From Microvirga ossetica (GTDB taxonomy: Bacteria; Pseudomonadota; Alphaproteobacteria; Rhizobiales; Beijerinckiaceae), in contig NZ_CP016616.1 in NCBI RefSeq assembly GCF_002741015.1, positions 3,815,501-3,879,500 of the forward strand: a stretch of 64,000 bases of DNA, written 5' to 3'. The translations under genes and the position numbers were made by a program. Below the pieces are notes generated by a model. The model was not told where the DNA came from. It was given only the letters and a program-made list of their open reading frames with translations, and did no database searches. Below, in pieces: positions 44,868-52,724 of this stretch (position 1 is its first letter; each line of letters starts with the position of its first letter).

Positions 44868-44969
44868 TCAGAGGAGCCCGGCGAAAACGGCGAAAATAAA
44901 GGAAAAGGAGACGCAGACGGCAGTGATATTGAATGTGGCCGTCCAGTCGAAGGTGGAGGTCGGATTCAT
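44868..44969 (-). CDS. Small membrane protein, 33 aa, with its own terminator
   Basis: ATG at 44967-44969, TGA at 44868-44870. It is preceded by AGGGG at about 5 bases. The product MNPTSTFDWTATFN ... FAVFAGLL is a single hydrophobic helix after a polar start (TAVCVSFSFIFAVFAGLL, residues 16-33). A strong minus-strand terminator lies 45 bases downstream (44795-44823), where no other minus-strand gene exists. The frame is too short for most gene callers. Family not recognised. Confidence 0.65.
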   Translation of the reverse strand: MNPTSTFDWTATFNITAVCVSFSFIFAVFAGLL

Positions 44970-45301
44970 CTCAGCCCCTGAAGATCGTGAAGGGTTATTG
45001 CCCTATCTGAATGGAGAGGTAGGCTATCAAACCCCCGCCATCCTGAGAAGCGTCTCGAAATGGCTAGGCTTCGCGCCGCCAGCCCGATGTAATCGTTAAC
45101 AAAAAGTTAACCTCTTGTTTCGGCGGGCAGAATTTGCCCGAGATGAGCGACGAAAAAAGTTCCTGCTCAATTCTGTCGCACCCGATTCCAGAGCATTTTC
45201 CCCTGCGGCTCAGCTCCTGAATCGCTCGAATCGGAGCCTGCCGGAGGCGTAGTCGCCGGCCGTTGACGGGATGTTTACGCCCTCGACCTAGTCTCCGGCC
45301 C
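44970..45301. other. Intergenic region before the extensin-like gene
   Basis: About 330 bases. The first part probably holds the promoter of the 33-aa gene on the minus strand. AGAGCATTTTC at 45190-45200 repeats the motif at 36837. A TCGAATCGG/CCTGAATCG-type inverted stretch lies around 45220-45243. Nothing with a convincing ribosome site and coding pattern was found. Confidence 0.4.
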
Positions 45302-46348
45302 ATGCGTCGTGGGTTAGTTGCGTTTGTTGCCCTATCGCTCACCGGGCTTGGGCTCACCGGTTGCGGGCTGTTTCGTTTCGAGCAGCGCGAGCCTTGGCGT
45401 GCGCAGGCCGAGGAGGCCTGCCTGTCGCAGCGTCTCGTGCAGCCCTCCGCCTATATGGCGCTGAGCTCGAAGATCGACGGTCCCGGCGTCTGCGGCATGG
45501 ACTACCCGTTCAAGGTTTCGGCCTTCAACAACGGCAGCGTGGGCCTGAAATCGAAGGTGACGCTCGCCTGTCCCATCATCCCCCGCATCGACACCTGGCT
45601 CGACGAGATCGTGCGGCCAGCGGCCGAGATGTATTTCGGCGTTCCGCTCGCCGACATCAAGGCGGGCTCCTATTCCTGCCGCCCGCGCAACAACCAGCGC
45701 GGCGCCAAGCTGTCCGAGCATTCCTTCGGCAACGCCCTCGACGTGATGGGTTTCGTCCTGGCCGACGGCCGGGAGATCTCCGTGGTCAAGGGCTGGCGCG
45801 GCGCGGATGCCACCGAGCAGGAGTTCCTGCGCGAGGCCTTCGTCGGCGCCTGCCGCTACTTCACCACGGTGCTCGGCCCCGGCTCGGATGCCTTGCACTA
45901 CGATCATTTCCACATCGATCTCGCCCGGCACGACCCCCGCGGCGACCGGCGCATCTGCAAGCCGATCCTGAAATTCTCGCCGCGAATCGATCCCGAGCGC
46001 AGCCGCGAAATCCTTCAGAGCGCGGCCTCCTCGGGCGATCTGGCACCCGTCGACCTGGAGCAGGACGTGGCGGAGGGAGACGCCTATATCCCGCCCGCTC
46101 CGCCGCCACCGCCGTCGCCGTCCTTCGCCGCCCCGGTTGCGCCCGCCCCGCGCTATTCCTCGGGCGGAGGGTATTCCGCCGACCTGCCGGGTGCGCATGC
46201 GGGGTCCTCGCGTGTCTCGCCGTCCTCGCCCTATTCGCAGGCGCCGCTCCCGCCGGTCGGGCGTCCCGTCGAGCAGACCTACGCGCCGCCCCGGCCGGAG
46301 CGCTCGGCCGGGCAGCCGATGATGCTCAACAGACACGCCCTCTATTAA
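45302..46348 (+). CDS. Extensin-like family protein (putative metallopeptidase fold)
   Basis: A 348-residue lipoprotein-like exported protein (N-terminal GLTGCGLFRF has a lipobox, LTGC). The extensin-like C-terminal domain (Extensin-like_C) has a metal-binding arrangement: H140 in LSEHSFGNALDVMGF, and H199, H202 and H204 in LHYDHFHIDLARHD. A Pro-rich tail occupies about residues 255-330 (PPAPPPPPSPSFAAP). Proteins of this type look like D-Ala-D-Ala carboxypeptidase relatives acting on peptidoglycan; activity is unproven. ATG 45302; ATG 45263 would put Pro/Arg residues before the signal. Confidence 0.85.
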   Translation: MRRGLVAFVALSLTGLGLTGCGLFRFEQREPWRAQAEEACLSQRLVQPSAYMALSSKIDGPGVCGMDYPFKVSAFNNGSVGLKSKVTLACPIIPRIDTWLDEIVRPAAEMYFGVPLADIKAGSYSCRPRNNQRGAKLSEHSFGNALDVMGFVLADGREISVVKGWRGADATEQEFLREAFVGACRYFTTVLGPGSDALHYDHFHIDLARHDPRGDRRICKPILKFSPRIDPERSREILQSAASSGDLAPVDLEQDVAEGDAYIPPAPPPPPSPSFAAPVAPAPRYSSGGGYSADLPGAHAGSSRVSPSSPYSQAPLPPVGRPVEQTYAPPRPERSAGQPMMLNRHALY

Positions 46349-46428
46349 ACGCAAGCGGTGCCTTGACCTTCGCGAGCGTCGCTTACATGGTCGGTGATGC
46401 AAATCTGACGACCCGGTGGAGCATTCGA

Positions 46429-46860
46429 ATGAAGTGGCTGGCGGCTTTCATCTCCTGCATGCTGTTGAGCGCGCCTGCGCTTGCGCGCGAGATCACGCCG
46501 GCGGAACGGCGCGACGAGCCTTTCGACGCCTCTCTGCCTGCCTGCGCTGACCCGTCCGTTCTCCAGAGCATCACCTTGCGATTCGAGAAAACGGAAATCC
46601 GGTTCTGGAATTCCAGCCTCAAGCTGATCGGCTTCGAGCGAGTGCGGGAAGTCGCCTGGCGCCCCTGGGGCCTCGATTACATCCCCCGGCGCTACTGCAC
46701 GGGAACGGTGGTCGTCTCCGACGGCTACAAGCGGCGGATCAACTTCTCGATCCGTGAGGATCTCGGCTTCATCGGCATCGGCTGGAACACCGAAACCTGT
46801 GTCGACGGCCTCGACCGCCAATATGCCTTCGCGCCTCACTGCAAGCAGGCCGCCCCTTGA
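46429..46860 (+). CDS. Secreted protein of unknown function, 143 aa
   Basis: A 143-residue exported protein with signal peptide MKWLAAFISCMLLSAPALA. The mature part includes CADPSVLQSITLRFEKTE, FWNSSLKLIGFERVREVAWR and YIPRRYCTGTVVVSDGYKRR; Cys near the start, middle and end (CADP, CTG, TCVDG, HCKQ) could form two disulfides. The ATG at 46429 is preferred to 46387. It is translationally coupled to the RNase T2 gene (TTG 46857 overlaps the TGA 46858-46860). The family is not recognised; co-expression with a secreted nuclease suggests a periplasmic role. Confidence 0.8.
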   Translation: MKWLAAFISCMLLSAPALAREITPAERRDEPFDASLPACADPSVLQSITLRFEKTEIRFWNSSLKLIGFERVREVAWRPWGLDYIPRRYCTGTVVVSDGYKRRINFSIREDLGFIGIGWNTETCVDGLDRQYAFAPHCKQAAP

Positions 46861-47519
46861 TCCTGCGCCGGTGGCTTGCCTTCGCAGGCGCCTGCCTTTT
46901 CCTGATCCTTCCTTCTGCGGCTCAAGTTCCCCGGGAGGCGAGGGGCGCCCCGATGGGGCAGTTCGACTTCTATGTGCTGGCCCTGTCCTGGTCGCCCGGC
47001 TTCTGCGAGAACAGCGGCAGCCGGAGCCGGCAATGCGACAACGGCAGCGGCCTCGGCTTCGTGACGCACGGCCTGTGGCCGCAGCGCGAGCAGGGCTATC
47101 CCAGCTTCTGCGAACCCAATGGGCGCTTCGTGCCCCAGGCGGCGGTCGCCGAGGCCAAAGGCCTTTTTCCTGACGACAACCTTGCCCGCTATCAATGGCG
47201 CAAGCACGGGACCTGCACCGGCGAGTCCCCGAGCGGCTATTTCCGCGCCGTGCGACAGGCGCGGGACCTCGTGCGCATTCCGGACGGCTTCAAGGAATTG
47301 AGCAATCGCTCGCAGGTGCTGCCGAGCGAGATCGAGCGGGCCTTCGTCTCCGTCAATCCGGGCTTGCGTCCCGACATGATTTCGGTGTCCTGCGGACGGC
47401 GTATCTTCCAGGAAGTACGCATCTGCCTCACCCGGGACCTTCGCGGCTTCCGCTCATGCACCGAGATCGATCGCGACGGCTGCCGCGCAGGCGAGACAGC
47501 AGTCCCGGCAGTGAGATAG
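46857..47519 (+). CDS. Ribonuclease T2 family protein
   Basis: A 220-residue secreted endoribonuclease. The catalytic boxes are THGLWPQ (His at residue 71) and WRKHGTC (Lys and His, with His at about 117). There is a signal peptide ending near SAAQ. It cleaves RNA via 2',3'-cyclic phosphates in the periplasm or medium. Start TTG 46857 overlaps the stop of the upstream secreted gene (TTGA). Bacterial RNase T2 is widespread but sporadic; the small upstream gene may act on the same substrates. Confidence 0.92.
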   Translation: MILRRWLAFAGACLFLILPSAAQVPREARGAPMGQFDFYVLALSWSPGFCENSGSRSRQCDNGSGLGFVTHGLWPQREQGYPSFCEPNGRFVPQAAVAEAKGLFPDDNLARYQWRKHGTCTGESPSGYFRAVRQARDLVRIPDGFKELSNRSQVLPSEIERAFVSVNPGLRPDMISVSCGRRIFQEVRICLTRDLRGFRSCTEIDRDGCRAGETAVPAVR

Positions 47520-47553
47520 CGCATCGATCCGATGCGCCGATCCATGGAGAGAA

Positions 47554-47599
47554 GCATCGGATCAATCGCAAAAGTTGAATCCGCTTTTGCGTCCGATGC
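47554..47599. repeat. Long imperfect palindrome upstream of rlmJ
   Basis: GCATCGGA and CGCAAAAG (47554-47574) pair with CTTTTGCG and TCCGATGC (47584-47599), with a 5-base bulge and a 9-base loop. It lies between the RNase T2 stop (47519) and the rlmJ ATG (47612). No T-run follows, so it is not a simple terminator. A structured leader or a degenerate dispersed repeat are both possible. Confidence 0.55.
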
Positions 47600-47611
47600 T
47601 ATAGGACCGAT

Positions 47612-48460
47612 ATGAATTACCGCCATGCCTTCCACGCCGGCAATTTCGCCGACGTCATGAAACACGCCCTCCTGGTGCGGATCCTTGCCTATCTCCAGCG
47701 CAAGGAGACGCCGCTGCGCGTCATCGACACCCATGCGGGGATCGGCCTCTATGATCTCACCAGTGACGAGGCCGGGCGTACGGGGGAATGGGTCGAAGGC
47801 ATCGGACGCCTCGAAGAGGTTTTCTCGCCCGAGGTCGAGGAGATCCTGGCGCCGTATCGTGCGGTGATCGCCGAGGTGCGCGCCCGCCATGGCGAGAATG
47901 CCTATCCCGGCTCGCCCGCCATTCTGCGCGAAGTCCTGCGACGGCAGGATAGAGGCGTGTTCGTGGAACTCCATCCGGCGGACCACGCAGTGCTGAACGA
48001 GGCGTTCAACGAAGTCACCAATCTCAAAGTGATGCATCTCGACGGCTGGACGGCGCTCCATGCCCTGATTCCGCCGAAGGAGAAGCGCGGCCTCGTTCTC
48101 ATCGACCCGCCTTACGAGGAGCCGAACGAGCTCGATCGGCTCGCGACGGAGCTTCTGGCAGCCCTGACGAAATGGCCGACCGGCGTCTATGCCGGATGGT
48201 ATCCGATCAAGGATGTCGCGCCGGTCGATGCCGTTGCCGCGCGTCTTCATGAGGCAAGCCCGCGTCCGGGCCTGCGCCTCGAACTCTATGTGGACGATCC
48301 CCGCGATGCGACCCGTCTGAACGGCAGCGGCCTCTTCGTCATCAACCCGCCCTGGTCGCTGAAACAGGAGGCGGAGGTGCTTCTGCCGGCGCTCGCCGAG
48401 CGCCTCTCGCGCCGCGGCTACGGCGCTTATCGCTGTGAAGCCTTCGGTCCCCCTGCTTAA
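47612..48460 (+). CDS. rlmJ: 23S rRNA (adenine(2030)-N(6))-methyltransferase RlmJ
   Basis: A 282-residue SAM-dependent methyltransferase modifying A2030 of 23S rRNA. The N-terminal signature MNYRHAFHAGNFADVMKHAL and the catalytic DPPY motif (residues 165-168, LVLIDPPYEEPNEL) are intact, along with the SAM loop IDTHAGIGLYDL. No operon partner. Full length. Confidence 0.95.
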   Translation: MNYRHAFHAGNFADVMKHALLVRILAYLQRKETPLRVIDTHAGIGLYDLTSDEAGRTGEWVEGIGRLEEVFSPEVEEILAPYRAVIAEVRARHGENAYPGSPAILREVLRRQDRGVFVELHPADHAVLNEAFNEVTNLKVMHLDGWTALHALIPPKEKRGLVLIDPPYEEPNELDRLATELLAALTKWPTGVYAGWYPIKDVAPVDAVAARLHEASPRPGLRLELYVDDPRDATRLNGSGLFVINPPWSLKQEAEVLLPALAERLSRRGYGAYRCEAFGPPA

Positions 48461-48525
48461 AACGAATTGCCGTTCGTGGCCTGAGCGTTCATGAGTGCTC
48501 CCATCATCTCGATAGGAGTTTGCTC

Positions 48526-49131
48526 ATGCTCGTTCTCCGTTCCTCGTCTGCGTCGCCCTTCGGCCGGAAGGTCAAGCTCACGGCCTCGATTCTGGGGCTC
48601 TCCGATCGCATTCAGATCGTCGATGCGGACACCCTGAATCCTGAGGATTCGATCCGCCAGCAGAACCCGCTCGGAAAGATCCCGGCGCTGATCCTGGAGA
48701 ATGGCGATGTGCTCTACGATTCCCGCGTGATCGTCGATTATCTCGATCATCTGGCCGGAGGTGGGGGCGTCATCCCTAACGGAGCCGGGCGGTTCTCGGC
48801 CCTGCGCGATCAGGCGCTTGCCGACGGCATCATGGATGCGGCGCTGCTGCAGGTCTACGAGGGCCGCTTCCGTCCCGAGGATAGGCACGAGCCGAAATGG
48901 GTCTCCCACCAGGCCGACAAGGTGCGCCGCGGGCTCGATCATGCGGAAGCGCATCTCTCGCAACCCGGCCAGGACCTTCATATCGGCCAGATCGCTCTTG
49001 CTTGCGCCCTTGGTTATCTCGACCTGCGCTTCGCCGGCCGCTGGCGCGAAAGCTATCCCAAGCTCGTCGCCTGGCTCGACGATTTCGAGTCCCGCGTCCC
49101 GGCCTTCGCGAAGACCAGGGTGACGCCATAA
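48526..49131 (+). CDS. Glutathione S-transferase family protein
   Basis: A 201-residue protein of the GST superfamily (N-terminal thioredoxin fold, C-terminal helices). The glutathione-site segment SSSASPFGRKVKLTASILGL has Ser in the catalytic position region, then NPLGKIPALILENGDVLYDS, typical of the family, followed by RVIVDYLDHL. The C-terminal half has helical sequence ending FESRVPAFAKTR. ATG 48526 with AGGAG 7 bases upstream is used; the TTG at 48520 is a weaker candidate. The substrate is unknown. Confidence 0.88.
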   Translation: MLVLRSSSASPFGRKVKLTASILGLSDRIQIVDADTLNPEDSIRQQNPLGKIPALILENGDVLYDSRVIVDYLDHLAGGGGVIPNGAGRFSALRDQALADGIMDAALLQVYEGRFRPEDRHEPKWVSHQADKVRRGLDHAEAHLSQPGQDLHIGQIALACALGYLDLRFAGRWRESYPKLVAWLDDFESRVPAFAKTRVTP

Positions 49132-49133
49132 AC

Positions 49134-49166
49134 AAAAAAGGCCCGGGGTGTGACCCGGGCCTTTTC
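49134..49166. terminator. Bidirectional terminator between GST and porin genes
   Basis: AAAAGGCCCGGG (49136-49147), a 6-base loop and CCCGGGCCTTTT (49154-49165) form a 12-bp stem. T-runs on both strands allow termination of the convergent genes at 48526-49131 and 49190-49837. Confidence 0.9.
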
Positions 49167-49189
49167 GTCTGTCTCGGGTGAGACGGATC

Positions 49190-49837
49190 TTAGTAGGTGC
49201 CGAAGCGGAAGTTCAGGCCGGCGCGCACCACACCGAACTCGGCGTCGTTGTCGAGGTCGAGGCCCGGGAAGTTGTCGTCCTGGTCGAGGTTGACGTACAG
49301 GCCTTCGATCTTGGCCGACAGGTTGTTGGTGAAGGCGTACTCGAGACCACCGCCGACGGTCCAGCCGGTGGCGTTGTCAGCGAAGGCGAAGCCGCCGGTG
49401 GCGTAGATCAGAGCGCGATCGAAGGCCACACCGGCGCGAGCCCGCACCGTGCCGAACCAGTCGCTGGTGTTGAAGTCGTCGTCGAGGATGCCGTCGCCGT
49501 CGAAGTCGAAGCGGTCGTCGCCGCCGAAATCGGCGTACTGGATGTCGCCTTCGAGACCGACCACGAACGAACCGATCTGGTAGTTGTAACCGGCCTGGGC
49601 GCCGCCGACGAAGCCGCCCTCGTCGTCGAGGTCGAACGTCACGCCGCCGACGGTGATGCTGTCATTGGCATTCCAGCCGTAGCCGGCGTTCACACCGACG
49701 TAGAAGCCGGTCCAGGTGAAGACCGGAACGGCGGCGATGATCGGAGCCGGAGGAGCGGCGCGGACCGGGAGGTCCGCAGCGGAAGCGGCACCGGCAAAGC
49801 CGAAGAGAGCGACGCTGGCGAGAAGAATTTTCTTCAT
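49190..49837 (-). CDS. Outer membrane beta-barrel protein (Omp25/porin-like)
   Basis: A 215-residue outer-membrane protein. Signal peptide MKKILLASVALFGFAGAASA, then ADLPVRAAPPAPI and the typical FTWTGFYVGVNAGYGWN of the Omp25/Omp31 family. The barrel ends FGVVRAGLNFRFGTY with aromatic C-terminal residues, as expected for BAM-assembled porins. The acidic loop DDRFDFDGDGILDDDFN (about residues 107-123) is a striking, possibly cation-binding, external loop. Terminator 49134-49166 lies downstream. Confidence 0.92.
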   Translation of the reverse strand: MKKILLASVALFGFAGAASAADLPVRAAPPAPIIAAVPVFTWTGFYVGVNAGYGWNANDSITVGGVTFDLDDEGGFVGGAQAGYNYQIGSFVVGLEGDIQYADFGGDDRFDFDGDGILDDDFNTSDWFGTVRARAGVAFDRALIYATGGFAFADNATGWTVGGGLEYAFTNNLSAKIEGLYVNLDQDDNFPGLDLDNDAEFGVVRAGLNFRFGTY

Positions 49838-50125
49838 GATTTCTCTTTCCTATCGATGTCATGCCAAACCGATCCGCGCTGACGTGGATCGGCCGGGCAC
49901 TACCCGTTTATAGAGCGACAACCGGTCGAGGGCTGTGACTTCACGACCACAGCTCGGCAATGGGCTGTGGCGGGATTGTGGCGGCAATGTGCGTGCGTTC
50001 CCCTTATGGCATCGCTGATCCACAACGCGCAGCTTGGCCGTATGTTCGACGCGGCAGCGAAAAAATGTCATTTTCTTGTCTGTGCTTCGATGGGCCGTGA
50101 CAATATTGCTTTGAGGGTTCGAGAC

Positions 50126-50881
50126 ATGAACAAAGCCGCTCTGGTGACGGGTGGGGCCCAGCGTATCGGGCGCCGGATCGTCGAGCGACTCGCAGCGGAG
50201 GGTTATGCGGTCGCCATCCATTGCCGCCGCTCGACCGAAGAGGCGCAGGCTATGGCCGCGGGCATCGCCGCAGCGGGTGGCCGGGCCACCGTCGTCCAGG
50301 GCGACCTCGCGGACGGGGCTGCCGTGGAGCGCCTGGTGCCGGAGGCTGTCCGCGCCCTCGGTCCCCTGACGCTTCTCGTCAACAATGCCTCCGAGTTCGA
50401 GCCCGACGAGATCGAGACGCTTTCGCAGGAGCGCTGGGACCGGCACTTCGCCGTGAACCTGCGTGCCCCGGCCTTCCTCGCCCGCGACTTCGCGCACCAG
50501 CTCCCCGCCGGCGCGCGGGGCAGCATCGTCAACATCGTCGACCAGCGCGTCTGGAAGCTGACGCCTCAGTTCTTTTCCTACACCCTGACGAAGGCGGCCC
50601 TGTTCAGCGCCACGCAGACCATGGCGCAGGCGCTCGCGCCGCGTATCCGCGTCAATGCCATCGGGCCGGGTCCCACCCTGTCGAACATGCGCCAGGGCGA
50701 CGAGGATTTCGCCAAGCAGAGCGACGCGGTGCTGCTGGGCCATGGCGGAACGCCGGACGAGATCGCAGATGCGGTGCTCTATCTGGCTGGCGCGCGCAGC
50801 GTCACGGGCCAGATGATCGCCGTCGACGGCGGCCAGCACCTCGCCTGGGAGACGCCGGACGTCGCCGGCATCAAGGAGTGA
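50126..50881 (+). CDS. SDR family oxidoreductase (PTR1/FolM-like)
   Basis: A 251-residue short-chain dehydrogenase/reductase. Cofactor loop ALVTGGAQRIGRRIVERL, the NNAS motif (LLVNNASEFEPDEI) and the Y-x3-K pair in SYTLTKAALFSAT are present. The position usually occupied by catalytic Ser holds Asp (IVNIVDQRVWKLTPQFF), as in pteridine reductase PTR1 and dihydromonapterin reductase FolM. A pterin reductase is therefore possible but unproven. The ATG at 50126 fits; upstream frame to 49967 is not coding. Its 3' end overlaps pgeF by 11 bases on the opposite strand. Confidence 0.88.
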   Translation: MNKAALVTGGAQRIGRRIVERLAAEGYAVAIHCRRSTEEAQAMAAGIAAAGGRATVVQGDLADGAAVERLVPEAVRALGPLTLLVNNASEFEPDEIETLSQERWDRHFAVNLRAPAFLARDFAHQLPAGARGSIVNIVDQRVWKLTPQFFSYTLTKAALFSATQTMAQALAPRIRVNAIGPGPTLSNMRQGDEDFAKQSDAVLLGHGGTPDEIADAVLYLAGARSVTGQMIAVDGGQHLAWETPDVAGIKE

Positions 50882-51638
50882 GCGCGATCGCCGAGATCAG
50901 CCGGCCGTAATCCGGCTCCTTGCGGTGGGTGGTGCGGCGATAGCTGAAGAATCGCTCCTCGTCCGAATAGGTGCACAGGCTAAGATCGGTGAAGCCGCCG
51001 ATCTCCGCTGTCGCAAGACGCGCGCCGATGAAGCCGGGCAGGTCGAACATGGCATGACCCGGCCTCTCCCCCGGCTTGAGAAAGCGCTCGTGACCGGGGG
51101 CCTCCGTCGTGAAGCGCTCGATAAAATCCGGGCCGACCTCGTAGGCGTTCTGGCCGATCGTCGGGCCGAGCACCGCGATGATCTTTTCACGCCGCGCGCC
51201 GAGCCGCTCCATGGCCTCGACGGTCGATTCGAGCACGCCGGTCACCGCTCCGCGCCAGCCCGCATGGGCCGCGCCGATCACCCGGGCCTCCGGATCGGCG
51301 AACAGGACCGGGCCGCAATCCGCCGTGGTGATGCCGAGGGCGAGGCCCGGCACGGCCGTCACCATCCCATCCGCCTTCGGGCGCTCGGCCGTCCAGGGGC
51401 CTTCGACGACGACCGCGTCCGGGGAATGGACCTGATACACGCTGATCAGGGCATCCGCCCGAACGCCCAGCGTTTCCGTCATCCGGCGGCGGTTCTCCTG
51501 CACCCGCGACGGCTCGTCCGACGAGCCGATGCCGCCGTTGAGGGTGGCGTAGATCCCCTCCGACACGCCGCCCTGCCGGGTGAAGAAGGCGTGGCGGATC
51601 CGGGGCAGCGAGGCGAGGGCGGGCGCTTGGATATGCAT
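50871..51638 (-). CDS. pgeF: Peptidoglycan editing factor PgeF (laccase-domain)
   Basis: A 255-residue protein of the DUF152/YfiH family. In E. coli the homologue removes wrongly built muropeptides. Family segments: RHAFFTRQGGVSEGIYATLN, then TADCGPVLFADPEARVIGAA (with the conserved Cys), HAGWRGAVTGVLESTVEAME and the C-terminal DLSLCTYSDEERFFSYRRTT. Conserved His/Cys suggest a metal site. It is on the minus strand and overlaps the SDR gene tail-to-tail by 11 bases; it follows the MidA gene (3 bases apart), then lgt, as an operon lgt-midA-pgeF. Confidence 0.92.
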   Translation of the reverse strand: MHIQAPALASLPRIRHAFFTRQGGVSEGIYATLNGGIGSSDEPSRVQENRRRMTETLGVRADALISVYQVHSPDAVVVEGPWTAERPKADGMVTAVPGLALGITTADCGPVLFADPEARVIGAAHAGWRGAVTGVLESTVEAMERLGARREKIIAVLGPTIGQNAYEVGPDFIERFTTEAPGHERFLKPGERPGHAMFDLPGFIGARLATAEIGGFTDLSLCTYSDEERFFSYRRTTHRKEPDYGRLISAIALTP

Positions 51639-51641
51639 GGC

Positions 51642-52724
51642 TTAATCTTGTGAAGAGGTGGACAGGGCGGGCAGGCCGGGAACGGCTTCGATGGCTCTAT
51701 CTGTAACGGCCAAAACCTTAAACAGCTCTCCCATGCCGGTCGGGCCGCGCTCGGTGAGGCGCGCGAGGGCCTTCTCGATATCGGTCGCCTGGGCCGGCGT
51801 CGCCCGTGCCTTCAGGGCGGCGGCGCGGGCCTCGATGCCGAGAGCTTTGAGGAAATCGCCCTGCAGGCCGATGCCGTGAGCCTGCGTCCCGCCGGCAATG
51901 GCGGCCTGGGTGAGGCGATGGAAATCCACATGGGTGGTCAGATCCGCCTCGCCCGGCTCGGCCAGGGGATCGACGAAGGCGTGCTGCCGCAGCGCCTGCA
52001 GGGTGTCGCCATAGGCCGGGCCCCAATAGCCGTAGTCCAAGATCAGGGCCGCGCCCCTGTCCCGCTCCAGGCGGCGGGTAAGCTCGCCCATCACCTCGAT
52101 GGAGGCCGCCGGCCATTCCAGCACGTCGCCTGGACGCAGCGGGTTGCCGAGACCCTGTTCCGCCTCGGGGCGAAGGCCGAAGATCAGGCGATCTCCGTCG
52201 ATGCCCACCAGCCGCTCGCACCAGCCGCGCTCGGTGGCGAGGAACTGGCGGACCGGCAGGGCATCGAAGAACTCGTTGGCGACGAGAAGCGTCGGGCCCG
52301 GAGGCACGTCCTCGAGCCGGTCGTGCCATTCAAGGGCGAAGCCGGAGGAGGCGAGGGCCGCCTGCTGCCGCTGCCGCAGGGCCGGGCTCGTCTCCACGAG
52401 ATGGACGGTGGCGGCCGCCTTGAAGTCGGGCAGGACGCGGGTCGCGCGCAGCAGGTCGGCCATCAAGGAGCCGCGCCCCGGTCCCAGCTCGACGAGGCGG
52501 CAGGGGGCAGGGCGGCCCATGGCGTGCCAGATTTCCATCATCCACAGGCCGATCAGCTCGCCGAACATCTGGCTGATCTCGGGCGCCGTGGTGAAATCGC
52601 CGGCCGCGCCGAGGGGATCGCGCGTGGCGTAGTAGTGCCTCAGGCACAGGCTCATGTAGCGCTCGACCGTGATCGGCCCGTCGTGGGCGATGATCTCGTT
52701 TAAGGTGTCCGCGAGCGGCTTCAC
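51642..52724 (-). CDS. SAM-dependent methyltransferase (MidA/NDUFAF7 homologue)
   Basis: A 360-residue protein of the SAM-MT_28/DUF185 family. Segments: ITVERYMSLCLRHYYATRDP, FTTAPEISQMFGELIGLWMM, and the SAM loop VELGPGRGSLMADLLRATRV (about residues 77-96). In mitochondria the homologue (MidA/NDUFAF7) dimethylates an arginine of complex I subunit NDUFS2. Here the C-terminus overlaps nothing, but its start overlaps the lgt stop by 4 bases. A complex I assembly role in bacteria is an inference. Confidence 0.9.
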   Translation of the reverse strand: MKPLADTLNEIIAHDGPITVERYMSLCLRHYYATRDPLGAAGDFTTAPEISQMFGELIGLWMMEIWHAMGRPAPCRLVELGPGRGSLMADLLRATRVLPDFKAAATVHLVETSPALRQRQQAALASSGFALEWHDRLEDVPPGPTLLVANEFFDALPVRQFLATERGWCERLVGIDGDRLIFGLRPEAEQGLGNPLRPGDVLEWPAASIEVMGELTRRLERDRGAALILDYGYWGPAYGDTLQALRQHAFVDPLAEPGEADLTTHVDFHRLTQAAIAGGTQAHGIGLQGDFLKALGIEARAAALKARATPAQATDIEKALARLTERGPTGMGELFKVLAVTDRAIEAVPGLPALSTSSQD

